Origin: Siminovitchia sediminis
Lineage (GTDB): Bacteria > Bacillota > Bacilli > Bacillales > Bacillaceae_C
DNA: 64,000 nt
Assembly (NCBI RefSeq): GCF_042680885.1
Contig: NZ_JBHUEO010000113.1
Location: 1-64,000, forward strand
Direction of reading: 5' to 3'
Every line of letters begins with the position of its first letter. The stretch's first letter is position 1. Of the stretch, positions 1 to 8,757 are shown one piece after another. A program made the translations under genes and the position numbers. The notes under the pieces are model-generated. The model saw only the letters and a program-made list of their open reading frames with translations. It was not told the DNA's origin and searched no databases.

Positions 1-230
1 TAAGTTTCACTGGAGAAAGCTACCGAATGACTCACGCGTTATCAAGACAGAATCACTAACGGAATAGGCTGGCAAAGTTATGCACTTTTGATTGCACTAT
101 TGTGTATTTTTCTCTTGCAAAATACAGCATCCACTTGCCGCAACAGGGTCTCTATATCCTTTGAATGAACGGCATAATGGGTGAGGGGATAAAGGCGTTA
201 ATAAAAAATCAGAAAAAAGGAGAGTTACAA
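1..230. other. gene-poor leader upstream of nucleoside cluster
   Basis: No gene can be supported here. The stretch lies in front of the first gene of the AT-rich biosynthetic operon and should hold its promoter, but no clear -35/-10 pair at standard spacing was found. A TAA occupies bases 1-3 and could be the stop codon of a gene ending at the window edge; this cannot be tested from the window. Confidence 0.3.
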
Positions 231-362
231 ATGAAAGAATTAACTTTTCAAGAGCTTGAAGAACTTGTATTTCAAACGGAACAAGAGCTAGAGAAGGAGT
301 CGGGAGAATTAACTGACAGTTTAAAATTATTTGCTGATCCTCCCAGATTCGCAGAACTTTAA
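231..362 (+). CDS. 43-aa acidic peptide, possible RiPP-type precursor or carrier peptide
   Basis: A small protein of 43 residues. The start is ATG 231, chosen because a strong ribosome site (AAAAAAGGAGAG) sits 6-7 bases upstream; an earlier in-frame ATG at 165 has none. The N-terminal two thirds is Glu/Leu-rich and looks helical (ELEELVFQTEQELEKE), resembling a recognition leader. The C-terminus changes character to a Pro/Phe segment (LFADPPRFAEL). It has no signal peptide, cysteines or double-Gly. It is followed after 69 bp by the CHAT-like protease gene and reads into the C-nucleoside operon. I do not recognise a family. It could be a processed precursor, a carrier or a regulatory leader peptide; function is inferred only from size and position. 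Confidence 0.6.
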   Translation: MKELTFQELEELVFQTEQELEKESGELTDSLKLFADPPRFAEL

Positions 363-431
363 TATTCACCTTTATTTTTTGTAGATTTTAATTTTTGCCT
401 TTATCCCCAAATAAATTTAGGAGGATAACTA

Positions 432-2585
432 TTGTTGAAGTTTAGCTGGGTGGAGGATATCCCCAACAGAATAATTCCTTCTATAGAAAAAGGTATAGTC
501 CCTGTTATCAAACCAAAAGATCCAATTAGAAGAAAAAGGTGGAAATCTGTTCTAACATGGTATGGCTTCAATGAAGTTAATAAGCAAATCCGTTCGGAAA
601 ATAGAAATACTAACACAACATATTACTATTTTACACTTAAGGATATTAATGAAGCCTTAAAAACTAAATTAACTGACTTAGTTGTAGTTATTGGTGAACT
701 ATTTTTATCTCCAGCAATTTATTATTCGAAAATTACAGAACGTCCACTCTTGTTAATTAATTCTTTTGAAAACTTTCTAACATTGATCCAATATAATAAT
801 CTGTCTACCTTGCTGTTGATAGCACCGCCTAAAATACTCTCAGTTAGAAATCTAATTGAAATTAATAACTACATATCACTAAAAGAAAGTAAAACGAGTC
901 TGGGTATAATTACTTCTATTGATAAGGCAGGATTATCCTTTGTTTTAGCAAAAATGTTGGCCAAAGAGAGGAAATGTAATTATAACGGTGGTATAGATGC
1001 AATTCATAAGTTTCTTATAAGTAGTGAATTTGTTAAACGTGAATTCGATGTTAATAATATTAGATCCTTTATTTATAAAAAGGCATGGAGAAATTTAATT
1101 TTTCACGCTCATGGCGAAGGTGCGCATGTGAGTCTGGAGCATTTATATTTATGTGGACTTACTAGTAGAGAAGAACAAAATCCAGAAGGAATAAATGTTC
1201 ATGGATGTAAGGAAGGGAAATGCAAGAAGGTTCAAAACATAAATATAGATACAATGCCGATTTATGATTTAAAGGCGGAAAATACCATTTTGTTATCATG
1301 TCATGGGTTTGTGGTGGCATCTGACCTATACCCTACAAATTTGAGCTATATACTTAGTATGGCGGAAGGCTATCCGAGGGCGTGTGTTAGCACATTGAAA
1401 GCGCTGTCTTATAATCAAGAAGCCATTCCATTCTTATTAAAATTATTAGAGGCCGATACCACATTAGTTCAAATTGTAAAGATTAAAAATGATATCCGTT
1501 TACTACAGGAATCTTTTTGTCCATATGTTTTTTTTGGTGACCCTTTTTTAGAAAAAACAACTAATGAAAATATAGACAACCAAATAGGGTTGGGAGAATT
1601 TAATAGTAAGAAACCTATTATCCAAATTGATTTAAAACAATTAACTAATCGAATAGTTGGAGTAAAGGTTAAGGATAAAGAGAATGGGACTTTTTGGGGG
1701 AAAAGAGGAAGAGACACTTTAATTCTAGTAGGGCTTCCAAATGGTGCAAATGGACAAATTATCGATTATACGGAGAGTTTTCAAAAAGAAAAAAAGCAGG
1801 TAAATAATTTATTAGCAAAATTATATTGGTTAAAAACGATACAATATGCAATCGACTCATACTTGAATGATGAAATAAAAAATAATAATACATTAACGAA
1901 AATATGGATTAAATTACAAAACATCCATGATAAGTTAACTAGGGTAGCTTATGAAACTAATGTTTTATTAGAAACATTTCGCCAAGAGTGTTATTGGCAG
2001 AATGAATATTTTACAAAATTTAAAAAGGAAATTAATGATTTGTTAGAACAAATGTGTCAAGCGTTTGCTCTGTTGGTTCATCACTCTCTATATCAAAGTT
2101 TGTTTCAGTCATTACACCATTATCACTATAAGCTCAACATACTGCAAGAGGGCAAGTGTATTCGCTGTCATTCTATTATGATTCAGACATGGTACCAGCC
2201 TTTTGGCCTTGGCGAAAAAAGAATTGCCCTAGAATGTCCTGTTTGCGGACCCGTGAAAGAATATAGCCCGGATTCTCCACATTTTAATTTGTGCTTTAAG
2301 AAAATTGCAAAACCTGGTGAACAATTTCATATTACTATTAAGCCAACCAATGTTAAGAAAAAAGAAGATGGCATTTTAGTCTTTAATTTAATTGATAAAA
2401 CCAAAGGGAAAACAGTAGTAAGTATGGTGAAACAAGGAACTATGAATAGTGAGGATTTTATTTTCTCGTTCAAATTCCCAAAAGATATTGGTTATGATTT
2501 GCATACCTTTAGACTTATATGGATAGGGAAAGGTATGGAACTGGTTTATTTTAGGGGAAGAGTGGCTGTAGAATATGACCAATAA
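432..2585 (+). CDS. CHAT/caspase-like cysteine peptidase-fold protein with zinc ribbon
   Basis: A 717-aa protein starting at TTG 432 behind AGGAGG (about 419-424). The central part carries a caspase/gingipain-type signature: a beta-strand followed by HAHGE (His225/His227), then LLSCHG with Cys290 after a hydrophobic strand, then FFGDP near residue 373. That is the His...Cys...GDP pattern of CHAT and C25 peptidases. A helical region follows, then a four-Cys zinc ribbon (C576-x2-C579 ... C602-x2-C605), and a C-terminal beta-rich domain. No signal peptide is visible, so it should be cytoplasmic. It overlaps the exporter gene by 11 bp, which ties it to the operon. Family knowledge supports proteolysis, and the neighbouring 43-aa peptide is the obvious candidate substrate; that pairing is inference. 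An unrelated toxin/defence role is possible. Confidence 0.6.
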   Translation: MLKFSWVEDIPNRIIPSIEKGIVPVIKPKDPIRRKRWKSVLTWYGFNEVNKQIRSENRNTNTTYYYFTLKDINEALKTKLTDLVVVIGELFLSPAIYYSKITERPLLLINSFENFLTLIQYNNLSTLLLIAPPKILSVRNLIEINNYISLKESKTSLGIITSIDKAGLSFVLAKMLAKERKCNYNGGIDAIHKFLISSEFVKREFDVNNIRSFIYKKAWRNLIFHAHGEGAHVSLEHLYLCGLTSREEQNPEGINVHGCKEGKCKKVQNINIDTMPIYDLKAENTILLSCHGFVVASDLYPTNLSYILSMAEGYPRACVSTLKALSYNQEAIPFLLKLLEADTTLVQIVKIKNDIRLLQESFCPYVFFGDPFLEKTTNENIDNQIGLGEFNSKKPIIQIDLKQLTNRIVGVKVKDKENGTFWGKRGRDTLILVGLPNGANGQIIDYTESFQKEKKQVNNLLAKLYWLKTIQYAIDSYLNDEIKNNNTLTKIWIKLQNIHDKLTRVAYETNVLLETFRQECYWQNEYFTKFKKEINDLLEQMCQAFALLVHHSLYQSLFQSLHHYHYKLNILQEGKCIRCHSIMIQTWYQPFGLGEKRIALECPVCGPVKEYSPDSPHFNLCFKKIAKPGEQFHITIKPTNVKKKEDGILVFNLIDKTKGKTVVSMVKQGTMNSEDFIFSFKFPKDIGYDLHTFRLIWIGKGMELVYFRGRVAVEYDQ

Positions 2586-3816
2586 GAAGAAAGAAACTTC
2601 TATCATCCTTAATAAAAATTTTCTTTATTTCTGGTTAGGTCAATCTATTTCAAATCTCGGAAGCAGTATTACCTTACTAGTTTTACCTTTAATGATTCTG
2701 GATATGACGGGATCAGCCTTTCAAGTTTCAGTGGTTTCGGCATTAATGATAGCACCTTATGCCATAATTGGATTACCAGCTGGCGTATATTTAGATAAGT
2801 GGGACCGTAAAAAAGTTATGCTTATATGCGATTTACTTCGTTTTTTCTCTTTTAGTAGTTTAACAGTTGCGGGCTGGTTTGATGCAGTCCATATTTTCCA
2901 TATATATATTGTAGGGTTAGTGTCAGGCATTGGAATGGTATTTCATAGTATTGCAGAGGTTTCTATTTTACCAAATCTAGTTGAAAAAAAATTACTGGGG
3001 AAAGCAAATAGTTATACTTATGGAGCTTCCAACTTAATGAATCTTATTGGACCTTCAGTAGGAGGAGTTTTGTACACCCTCATAGGCGGTTTAAATACAA
3101 TAGGGTTAGATGCCTTAAGTTATCTTGTGTCTTTCATTTTACTATCCCTAATATCCTTAGAACATAAAACGAATTGTAAGACTAAACCAAAAGTTGAAAA
3201 AGAAGTCAAAAAGCTTATAACTCAAGGGTTTAAATATTTGTGGAAAGAGCGAACAATCCGTTCCATGTTGATAATTATAACTTTTATGAATTTAATAGTA
3301 GCTCCTTACTCATTATACACTTTAGTCTTTGCTAAAGAAGAACTTGGTGCAACACCAGAATTACTTGGTTTTCTATATGGGATTGCTTCGTTGGGAGGGC
3401 TAGCAGGTTCGCTTTTAGCAGGAAAATGGGTAGTTAAAATTCCCTTTGGTAAATTAATTGTGGCTACCATATTGGTAGAAGTTATATCTCGGTTTTTTGT
3501 CCCATTTGTCCCCACTATGGTTTATTTACTTGTTTGTTTAACTTTTGTATATGGTGCGACAGCCGTTGTTAACATTGCCATTATTACACTACGCCAAACA
3601 ATGGTGCCAGAAGAATTACAGGGAAGGGTAAATGCTACATTTAGAACGATTGTTTTTAGTGTACAACCGTTAGGACAACTAATTGGTGGATATTTATTAA
3701 TTAAGGTTGGAGCTCAGTGGTCTTTGCTGCTTGCAGCAATGGTATACTCTCCAGTATTGCTATTTGCTTTTCTTTCTGGACTTTACAAAGTCAATGAAGG
3801 GGTGATAGAACAATGA
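2575..3816 (+). CDS. MFS efflux transporter
   Basis: A 413-aa polytopic membrane protein of the major facilitator superfamily, about 12 predicted transmembrane segments. The loop motif GVYLDKWDRKKVM between TM2 and TM3 matches MFS motif A of drug/proton antiporters. It resembles the 12-TM macrolide/siderophore-exporter branch. Its ATG lies inside the 3' end of the CHAT-like gene (11-bp overlap), and its stop overlaps the TruD-like start (ATGA), so it is translationally coupled on both sides. In a biosynthetic operon the likely role is export of the finished nucleoside and self-protection. The substrate cannot be read from sequence. Confidence 0.85.
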   Translation: MTNKKKETSIILNKNFLYFWLGQSISNLGSSITLLVLPLMILDMTGSAFQVSVVSALMIAPYAIIGLPAGVYLDKWDRKKVMLICDLLRFFSFSSLTVAGWFDAVHIFHIYIVGLVSGIGMVFHSIAEVSILPNLVEKKLLGKANSYTYGASNLMNLIGPSVGGVLYTLIGGLNTIGLDALSYLVSFILLSLISLEHKTNCKTKPKVEKEVKKLITQGFKYLWKERTIRSMLIIITFMNLIVAPYSLYTLVFAKEELGATPELLGFLYGIASLGGLAGSLLAGKWVVKIPFGKLIVATILVEVISRFFVPFVPTMVYLLVCLTFVYGATAVVNIAIITLRQTMVPEELQGRVNATFRTIVFSVQPLGQLIGGYLLIKVGAQWSLLLAAMVYSPVLLFAFLSGLYKVNEGVIEQ

Positions 3817-4865
3817 GAAATGCAAAATTAAAAAAGATCCCCAATGATTTTATTGTAACTGAATGTTCCACCTTACCTCATCAGAGCTGTATCGAAAATC
3901 ATTATTATTATTATTACACTATGCAGAAATGTGGCTATTCCACATTTGATGCAATAAGGATCCTTTCAAATATTACAGGTATTAATAAAGAGAATATAGG
4001 TTACGCCGGTTTAAAAGATGAGGATGGAATTACTGAACAAATTATTTCATTAACCGAGGAGATACCATCTGAAATAGTCACAGAGCTTTATGAACTATGC
4101 GCAAAAGATAAACAAAAATACATTTATTTACAATATAAAGGGCGTGGAGAGCTACCAATCCAAATTGGAAATCTTCTTGGAAATACATTTCAGATAACGG
4201 TGCGAATGTTATCAAAAGAGATTGTCAATGAATTGCGAAATTTACAGAAAACACAACTTTTTTTTCTAAACTACTATGATACGCAGCGTTTTGGAATACC
4301 AAACTATCCCCAGGTGGCCCATAAAATCGGGGAAAAGCTATTATCAAAGGATTATGATAATGCACTAAAGCTATTTTTGGTTTCAGGGAATGAGGAAACT
4401 TCAGATTATGATGTTAACCAAAGTGCAAAATCATTCTTCGATACCTTAGATATCCGAAAACAAACATTCTTTATGAATGCTTTTTCTTCTTTTCAATGGA
4501 ATCAACGCTTAGGTGAGATCCTCTTTGAGGTTTTTGAACATAGAGTTAAATCCTCCCTAGATGAGGGTATTCCGTTTTATTATTTGGAAGAACAAGAAAA
4601 ATTAATTGAACTTTTGAAACATTATCCAAGCTTAGAGTTTATTAAGCATAAAAGTGAAGGAGGAAAGATTTTCGACAGAATCTCCTCTCGTCCTACAGTT
4701 ATACAAACGTTTATTGAGAATATTAAAGTTGATAAAGATGAACTTTATTCAGACTCTTTAAAAATGACAGTGTCATTCTACTTACCATCAGGCTGCTATG
4801 CCACTATGGCTATAAAGCAATGGATTTTTTTCTTACAAAAGAATAAAAAAGAGAGGATGAGATAG
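3813..4865 (+). CDS. TruD-like pseudouridine synthase, C-nucleoside precursor supply
   Basis: A 350-aa member of the TruD family. The catalytic block AGLKDEDGITEQ contains the conserved Asp (D69), and NYYDTQRFG matches the second TruD motif. TruD normally isomerises U13 of tRNA-Glu, but in the malayamycin cluster a TruD-like enzyme (MalD) supplies pseudouridine 5'-monophosphate. Placement between an exporter and a radical SAM enzyme argues for the biosynthetic role. The start ATG 3813 overlaps the exporter stop and has AAGGGGTGA upstream. A run of ATT repeats (about 3901-3917) encodes five consecutive tyrosines before the catalytic block, which is unusual for the family. Whether it acts on free nucleotide or RNA is not visible. 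Confidence 0.85.
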   Translation: MRNAKLKKIPNDFIVTECSTLPHQSCIENHYYYYYTMQKCGYSTFDAIRILSNITGINKENIGYAGLKDEDGITEQIISLTEEIPSEIVTELYELCAKDKQKYIYLQYKGRGELPIQIGNLLGNTFQITVRMLSKEIVNELRNLQKTQLFFLNYYDTQRFGIPNYPQVAHKIGEKLLSKDYDNALKLFLVSGNEETSDYDVNQSAKSFFDTLDIRKQTFFMNAFSSFQWNQRLGEILFEVFEHRVKSSLDEGIPFYYLEEQEKLIELLKHYPSLEFIKHKSEGGKIFDRISSRPTVIQTFIENIKVDKDELYSDSLKMTVSFYLPSGCYATMAIKQWIFFLQKNKKERMR

Positions 4866-4867
4866 AA

Positions 4868-6193
4868 ATGAAAATTTTATCAGTATGGCCTCCCCATGTC
4901 CCTAGTTATTTTAATGCTGGTCATCATCTACCAATCTTTCAAGTGGGTGCTTATTTGCGGAACCTGCCTTTTGTGGAAGAGGTTAATTGCCTAGATGCCG
5001 GCGTTTTAAATTTAACTTGGAAAGACATTTCAGACTATTTAGTCCAAGGAGAATATGATTTAATTGCAATTATGAACGACTTTGATGCCATTGATGATTT
5101 GAAGCGCTTTATAAAATACATTCGAACCTTATCTCCAAAAACAAAAATTATCACATTTGGCCGTTTAAGTAAACAGGTGCCAAATTTCTTTAAAAAGTTT
5201 GACCTCGATGCGATTGTACATTCGGGAGATAATGAAGCCGGAGTAGCAGCTTATATCCAGTATTTAAACAGCAATTCAGAAAACAATCCACCTGGGGTGT
5301 ACGTCCGCAATGAGGAACAATGGACAGAAGAATATATTCCCGGAACGTTCTTAGAAGCGGACGAATGGGCTTTGCCTAATATTCAAGAAATACCTTATGA
5401 ACACTATGATTTTATGTATAGAAGAGATCAGAACAAGTTTTGCGGGATTCCAGAACGACGTGAATTAGTTGTACCTTTAGCAAGAGGGTGCCCTATAGGC
5501 TGTGAATTTTGTGATGTGTCAAAATTGCAAGGCTTGCGGGAACGAAGACTTCCAGTTCAGCAAGTTTTATCATATATAGAAGATTCTTTTGAAAAATTAC
5601 CTTTTGATTATGTAACATTTTATGCACCGACTTTCACTTTAAAGCGAAGGTGGGTTCTAGAATTTTGTAGCGAACTAATAAAAAGAGAAAGGAATTACCC
5701 GTGGAAATGTGTTACTACTACCTACCATTTAGATGAACAATTGATAGAGTTAATGGCCCGGAGCGGGTGTTTTCGTATAAGTATTGGTATAGAAACTTTG
5801 GACCCTGCAGCCGGAGACAGTTTACCTAGAATCAAGCGAGAAGCTGAGGAAAAGTTTGAATCTGTGGCAAACTGGTGTTTGAAACATGGAATCGAATTAA
5901 ATTGCTTCGTGATCCTAGGATTACCTGGCGAGTCAGTTGAAGGAGCACGGTATACAATTCAACGAATCATAGATAAAAAAGCAAGGGTTCGGCCAACTAT
6001 TTATACCCCTTATAATTTAATGGATGAAGAAATGGACGAAGATATGATTAGTTCATTTAACCGACAATTGTTTGTGGACGGGATAGTAGATGAAAATGAT
6101 GCGATAGAGTTTTATCAAATGTTCTTCGGTAAGGGATACTCACCAACGCAAATTATGAAAAAAATACCAAAAAATGAACAGATATCACTATGA
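4868..6193 (+). CDS. radical SAM enzyme, NikJ/PolH-like octosyl-acid synthase candidate
   Basis: A 441-aa radical SAM protein. Residues about 1-150 look like a cobalamin-binding-type Rossmann domain. The radical SAM core follows, with C208-x3-C212-x2-C215 (CPIGCEFC) to bind the 4Fe-4S cluster, then GIETLDP and a LGLPGES segment. This layout matches NikJ/PolH, which cyclise 3'-enolpyruvyl-UMP to bicyclic octosyl acid phosphate, extending the sugar from C5 to a high-carbon skeleton. The MurA-like gene downstream would make its substrate and the TruD-like gene just upstream its C-nucleoside base. It starts 2 bp after the TruD-like stop; its TGA overlaps the next ATG. Subfamily assignment is by architecture and context. 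Confidence 0.8.
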   Translation: MKILSVWPPHVPSYFNAGHHLPIFQVGAYLRNLPFVEEVNCLDAGVLNLTWKDISDYLVQGEYDLIAIMNDFDAIDDLKRFIKYIRTLSPKTKIITFGRLSKQVPNFFKKFDLDAIVHSGDNEAGVAAYIQYLNSNSENNPPGVYVRNEEQWTEEYIPGTFLEADEWALPNIQEIPYEHYDFMYRRDQNKFCGIPERRELVVPLARGCPIGCEFCDVSKLQGLRERRLPVQQVLSYIEDSFEKLPFDYVTFYAPTFTLKRRWVLEFCSELIKRERNYPWKCVTTTYHLDEQLIELMARSGCFRISIGIETLDPAAGDSLPRIKREAEEKFESVANWCLKHGIELNCFVILGLPGESVEGARYTIQRIIDKKARVRPTIYTPYNLMDEEMDEDMISSFNRQLFVDGIVDENDAIEFYQMFFGKGYSPTQIMKKIPKNEQISL

Positions 6194-7101
6194 ATAAAAA
6201 AAATTGCTGTCAAAAAGCTATATTTTTTGACCTTTTCGAAACTTTGGTTAGCCCCCCTTCCAAAGAGGATATTGAAGAGTGGTTGAAAAACCGGGGGGCG
6301 AATATTCAAGGAGAGCCTTCTAAATGGCTTAAATCGGGATTTTCTTTTGCGTTAGTAGCGGATGAGTTAGACATAAATCTTACCATTTTAAGAGATGAAT
6401 TACTTGTAAATGATTTTGATAATATAGAAGAAATGTTTAATTTCTCGGAAAGAATAGCCCAAACTTCAAAAAAACTAAGTAAATATACAAAAGATTTTAC
6501 GAAAGACTTCATTAAATTTATTATTAAAAACACTAGATTATATGAAGGGGTACATGAACTGTTAAAAACGCTTTACAATAGGGGTTATGCAGTCTTTATT
6601 CTTTCCAATTTGATTAGCCCTTATAAGGAAATTTTATCCCTTCACAGCTGTTTATCACATTGGATTAAAGCAGAGTATTTTTCTTGTAGAATGGGGGTGA
6701 AGAAGCCCGATTTAAAGTTTTTTCAAACGGCAATCGTTAAAAGCGGTGTCAGTCCAGATCAAACATGGATGGTGGGAGACAATTGGAAAAGCGACATTAT
6801 GGGTGGATTTCAAGCTAATCTTAACTTAATTTATGTTGACCGCCAAGTAGATCCCTTTATTTCTTATTTAGTTCGGTATGGGTTAACAGGGCTGTTACAA
6901 ATTTATGACGGAAGAGTTGAAATAAAAAGAGAATACCGCCCCCTTTTAGAAGAAAGGCTCTGTGTCCCGCTTAAAGTAATTGAAGAGAATATGCTTAAGA
7001 GCATATATTTAGATAATAATAATTATATAAAACTACATTGTATGCAACGCATAAATTATGCATCTAATATAACAGAAACTTTAAATTTTTTTGATTACTA
7101 A
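6190..7101 (+). CDS. HAD-superfamily hydrolase (phosphatase candidate)
   Basis: A 303-aa HAD-superfamily protein with a C1-type cap. Motif I is FFDLFETL with nucleophile D14, motif II ILSNL, motif III contains the Lys of GVKKPD, and motif IV is MVGDNWKSD. The residue two positions after the nucleophile is Phe rather than the Asp acid/base of typical HAD phosphatases, so it belongs to the DLFxT variant. ATG 6190 overlaps the radical SAM stop. In context it could remove a 2' or 5' phosphate from a nucleoside intermediate; the operon also encodes a tyrosine-phosphatase-like enzyme and a kinase. The C-terminal 60 residues extend beyond the usual domain and are Asn/Tyr-rich. Confidence 0.75.
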   Translation: MNKKNCCQKAIFFDLFETLVSPPSKEDIEEWLKNRGANIQGEPSKWLKSGFSFALVADELDINLTILRDELLVNDFDNIEEMFNFSERIAQTSKKLSKYTKDFTKDFIKFIIKNTRLYEGVHELLKTLYNRGYAVFILSNLISPYKEILSLHSCLSHWIKAEYFSCRMGVKKPDLKFFQTAIVKSGVSPDQTWMVGDNWKSDIMGGFQANLNLIYVDRQVDPFISYLVRYGLTGLLQIYDGRVEIKREYRPLLEERLCVPLKVIEENMLKSIYLDNNNYIKLHCMQRINYASNITETLNFFDY

Positions 7102-7115
7102 AGAAGGGAGTTTAT

Positions 7116-7745
7116 ATGGTGTTCTCTATCTTGAACGAAAAACAATTTGAAAAAACCAAGTTTTATAATAAGCCATTCTCCTATGGAATAGTTTCCTCTC
7201 CTGTCCAATTGCAATATCGGAATGAGTTAATTAAAGAGTTTCCAGAGGATGGGTTTAAGACGGTAAAAAAAACATCTGAGGGAAAAAGTTACCAAATGAA
7301 CCATCGAACCTTTATTAATGAGCAGGATGGTCAAGCAAACTTGGATGGATTAAGTCCAATCTGGGAAGATCTTTATAGTGATCTTACTTCCTCACTTTAC
7401 CGTGATATGATCAGTGAAATTACCAAAAAAAAATTAAAAAATTGTAAAATCGGCGCCTCTTTTTGGCAATATGATGAACGATGTTTTTTGTCACCACATA
7501 CAGATAAGCCAGAAAAAGTTGTTACTCATTTAATTTATATGGAAGATTCTTGGCAAGAACGAAGAGGGGGCTGTTTACATCTTCATCTTGAAGAAAAAAG
7601 TTATCCTATTTTCCGTACCATTATTCCTGTGATAGACAACTCTGTTTTGCTAGTGACAAGTGAGAATTCCTGGCATTCGGTTAGCCCTGTTTTAGGTGAA
7701 AAATGGCAAAGGAAAAGCTTACAAATAGTTTTTTGGAATGATTAA
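7116..7745 (+). CDS. 2-oxoglutarate/Fe(II)-dependent oxygenase
   Basis: A 209-aa protein with the prolyl-hydroxylase-type facial triad: H128-x-D130 (SPHTDKPEK) and distal H187 (NSWHSVSP), plus R199 (WQRKS) placed to bind 2-oxoglutarate. ATG 7116 follows an AAGAAGGGAG ribosome site, 14 bp after the HAD gene. In nikkomycin/polyoxin biosynthesis 2OG oxygenases process the octosyl acid side chain before transamination, so the same step (oxidising the high-carbon sugar to a carbonyl or trimming it) is the likely role here. Hydroxylation of another position cannot be excluded. Confidence 0.8.
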   Translation: MVFSILNEKQFEKTKFYNKPFSYGIVSSPVQLQYRNELIKEFPEDGFKTVKKTSEGKSYQMNHRTFINEQDGQANLDGLSPIWEDLYSDLTSSLYRDMISEITKKKLKNCKIGASFWQYDERCFLSPHTDKPEKVVTHLIYMEDSWQERRGGCLHLHLEEKSYPIFRTIIPVIDNSVLLVTSENSWHSVSPVLGEKWQRKSLQIVFWND

Positions 7746-7759
7746 GGGAGGAGGATTTT

Positions 7760-8746
7760 TTGTTGGGTCCAACAATCTTAGTATCGGGAGGAGCCGGTTA
7801 TACAGGATCAATGTTAGTTATGGCGCTCTTAAACAAAGGTTATAGAGTAAAAGTAGTTGATTTGATGATTTATGGACGAGAAATTCTCCCTAAACATCCT
7901 CTATTAGAGGTTTATAAAATGGACATACGAGATTCAAAGCTAGTTTCGCTGCTTTTTGATGTTGATGTGGTTTTTCATTTAGCCGGAGTATCTAATGATC
8001 CAGGTGAGGGCTTAGAGCCAGAAATTGGATACCAAATTAACGTAGAAGCTGTAGAGTCTTTAGTCAACATGTGTAATGATATGGGCGTAAAAAAGTTGTT
8101 CTACCCATCCTCATGTAGCGTTTATGGAAACGCTACAGAAAAAATCGTAACTGAAGAAAGCATTGTACACCCTTTAACAATCTATGCTGAATGTAAAGCA
8201 AGGTGTGAGGAAATTATTCTTAAAAACCGAAGTAATTCTCTATGCTGTACAATTCTTCGACCGGCTACAGTTTGTGGAGTCTCATTAAGACAGCGGTTTG
8301 ATTTACTTGTAAATAGTATTGTAAAAGAAGCTTATTTTAAACATGAGATAAACGTTAGTGGACCATATCGGATTCGTCCAGGGGTGAACATCTTAGACTT
8401 AGTGGACTTATATTTAAAGTTAATTGAACTTCCTGCTCACCAGATAAATGGCCAGATCTTTAACGTTGCATTTGAAAACCAAAAAATAAGAGATATTGCA
8501 TGTTCTATTGCAACTTTGGTAGGTGAAGATGTAGATATAAATATAATAAAAGGAGAAGATAAACGGTCCTATCAAGTTAGCTCCAAAAAATTACAAAAAA
8601 TAATTGGCTTTCATCCAAAAAAAACTACCAAGGATGCTGTCACCGATTTATTATACGCAATGACTAAAGGAAAATTTGATGACGCTCTGACTTCTTCTCA
8701 ATATTACAATAGAAAGCGACAACCCTTGTACCTTACTAAATATTAA
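7760..8746 (+). CDS. NAD-dependent epimerase/dehydratase (extended SDR)
   Basis: A 328-aa extended short-chain dehydrogenase/reductase. The N-terminus has the Rossmann signature SGGAGYTGS, followed by the SSCSVYG segment and the catalytic YAECK (Tyr-x3-Lys), all as in sugar-nucleotide epimerases. The start is TTG 7760 with GGAGGA just upstream. It lies 14 bp after the oxygenase. The expected function is redox or epimerisation at a sugar carbon of the nucleoside, for example oxidation of an alcohol to the ketone needed by the aminotransferase, or setting ring stereochemistry. The exact substrate is inference. Confidence 0.8.
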   Translation: MLGPTILVSGGAGYTGSMLVMALLNKGYRVKVVDLMIYGREILPKHPLLEVYKMDIRDSKLVSLLFDVDVVFHLAGVSNDPGEGLEPEIGYQINVEAVESLVNMCNDMGVKKLFYPSSCSVYGNATEKIVTEESIVHPLTIYAECKARCEEIILKNRSNSLCCTILRPATVCGVSLRQRFDLLVNSIVKEAYFKHEINVSGPYRIRPGVNILDLVDLYLKLIELPAHQINGQIFNVAFENQKIRDIACSIATLVGEDVDINIIKGEDKRSYQVSSKKLQKIIGFHPKKTTKDAVTDLLYAMTKGKFDDALTSSQYYNRKRQPLYLTKY

Positions 8747-8757
8747 AGGTGATTTTA

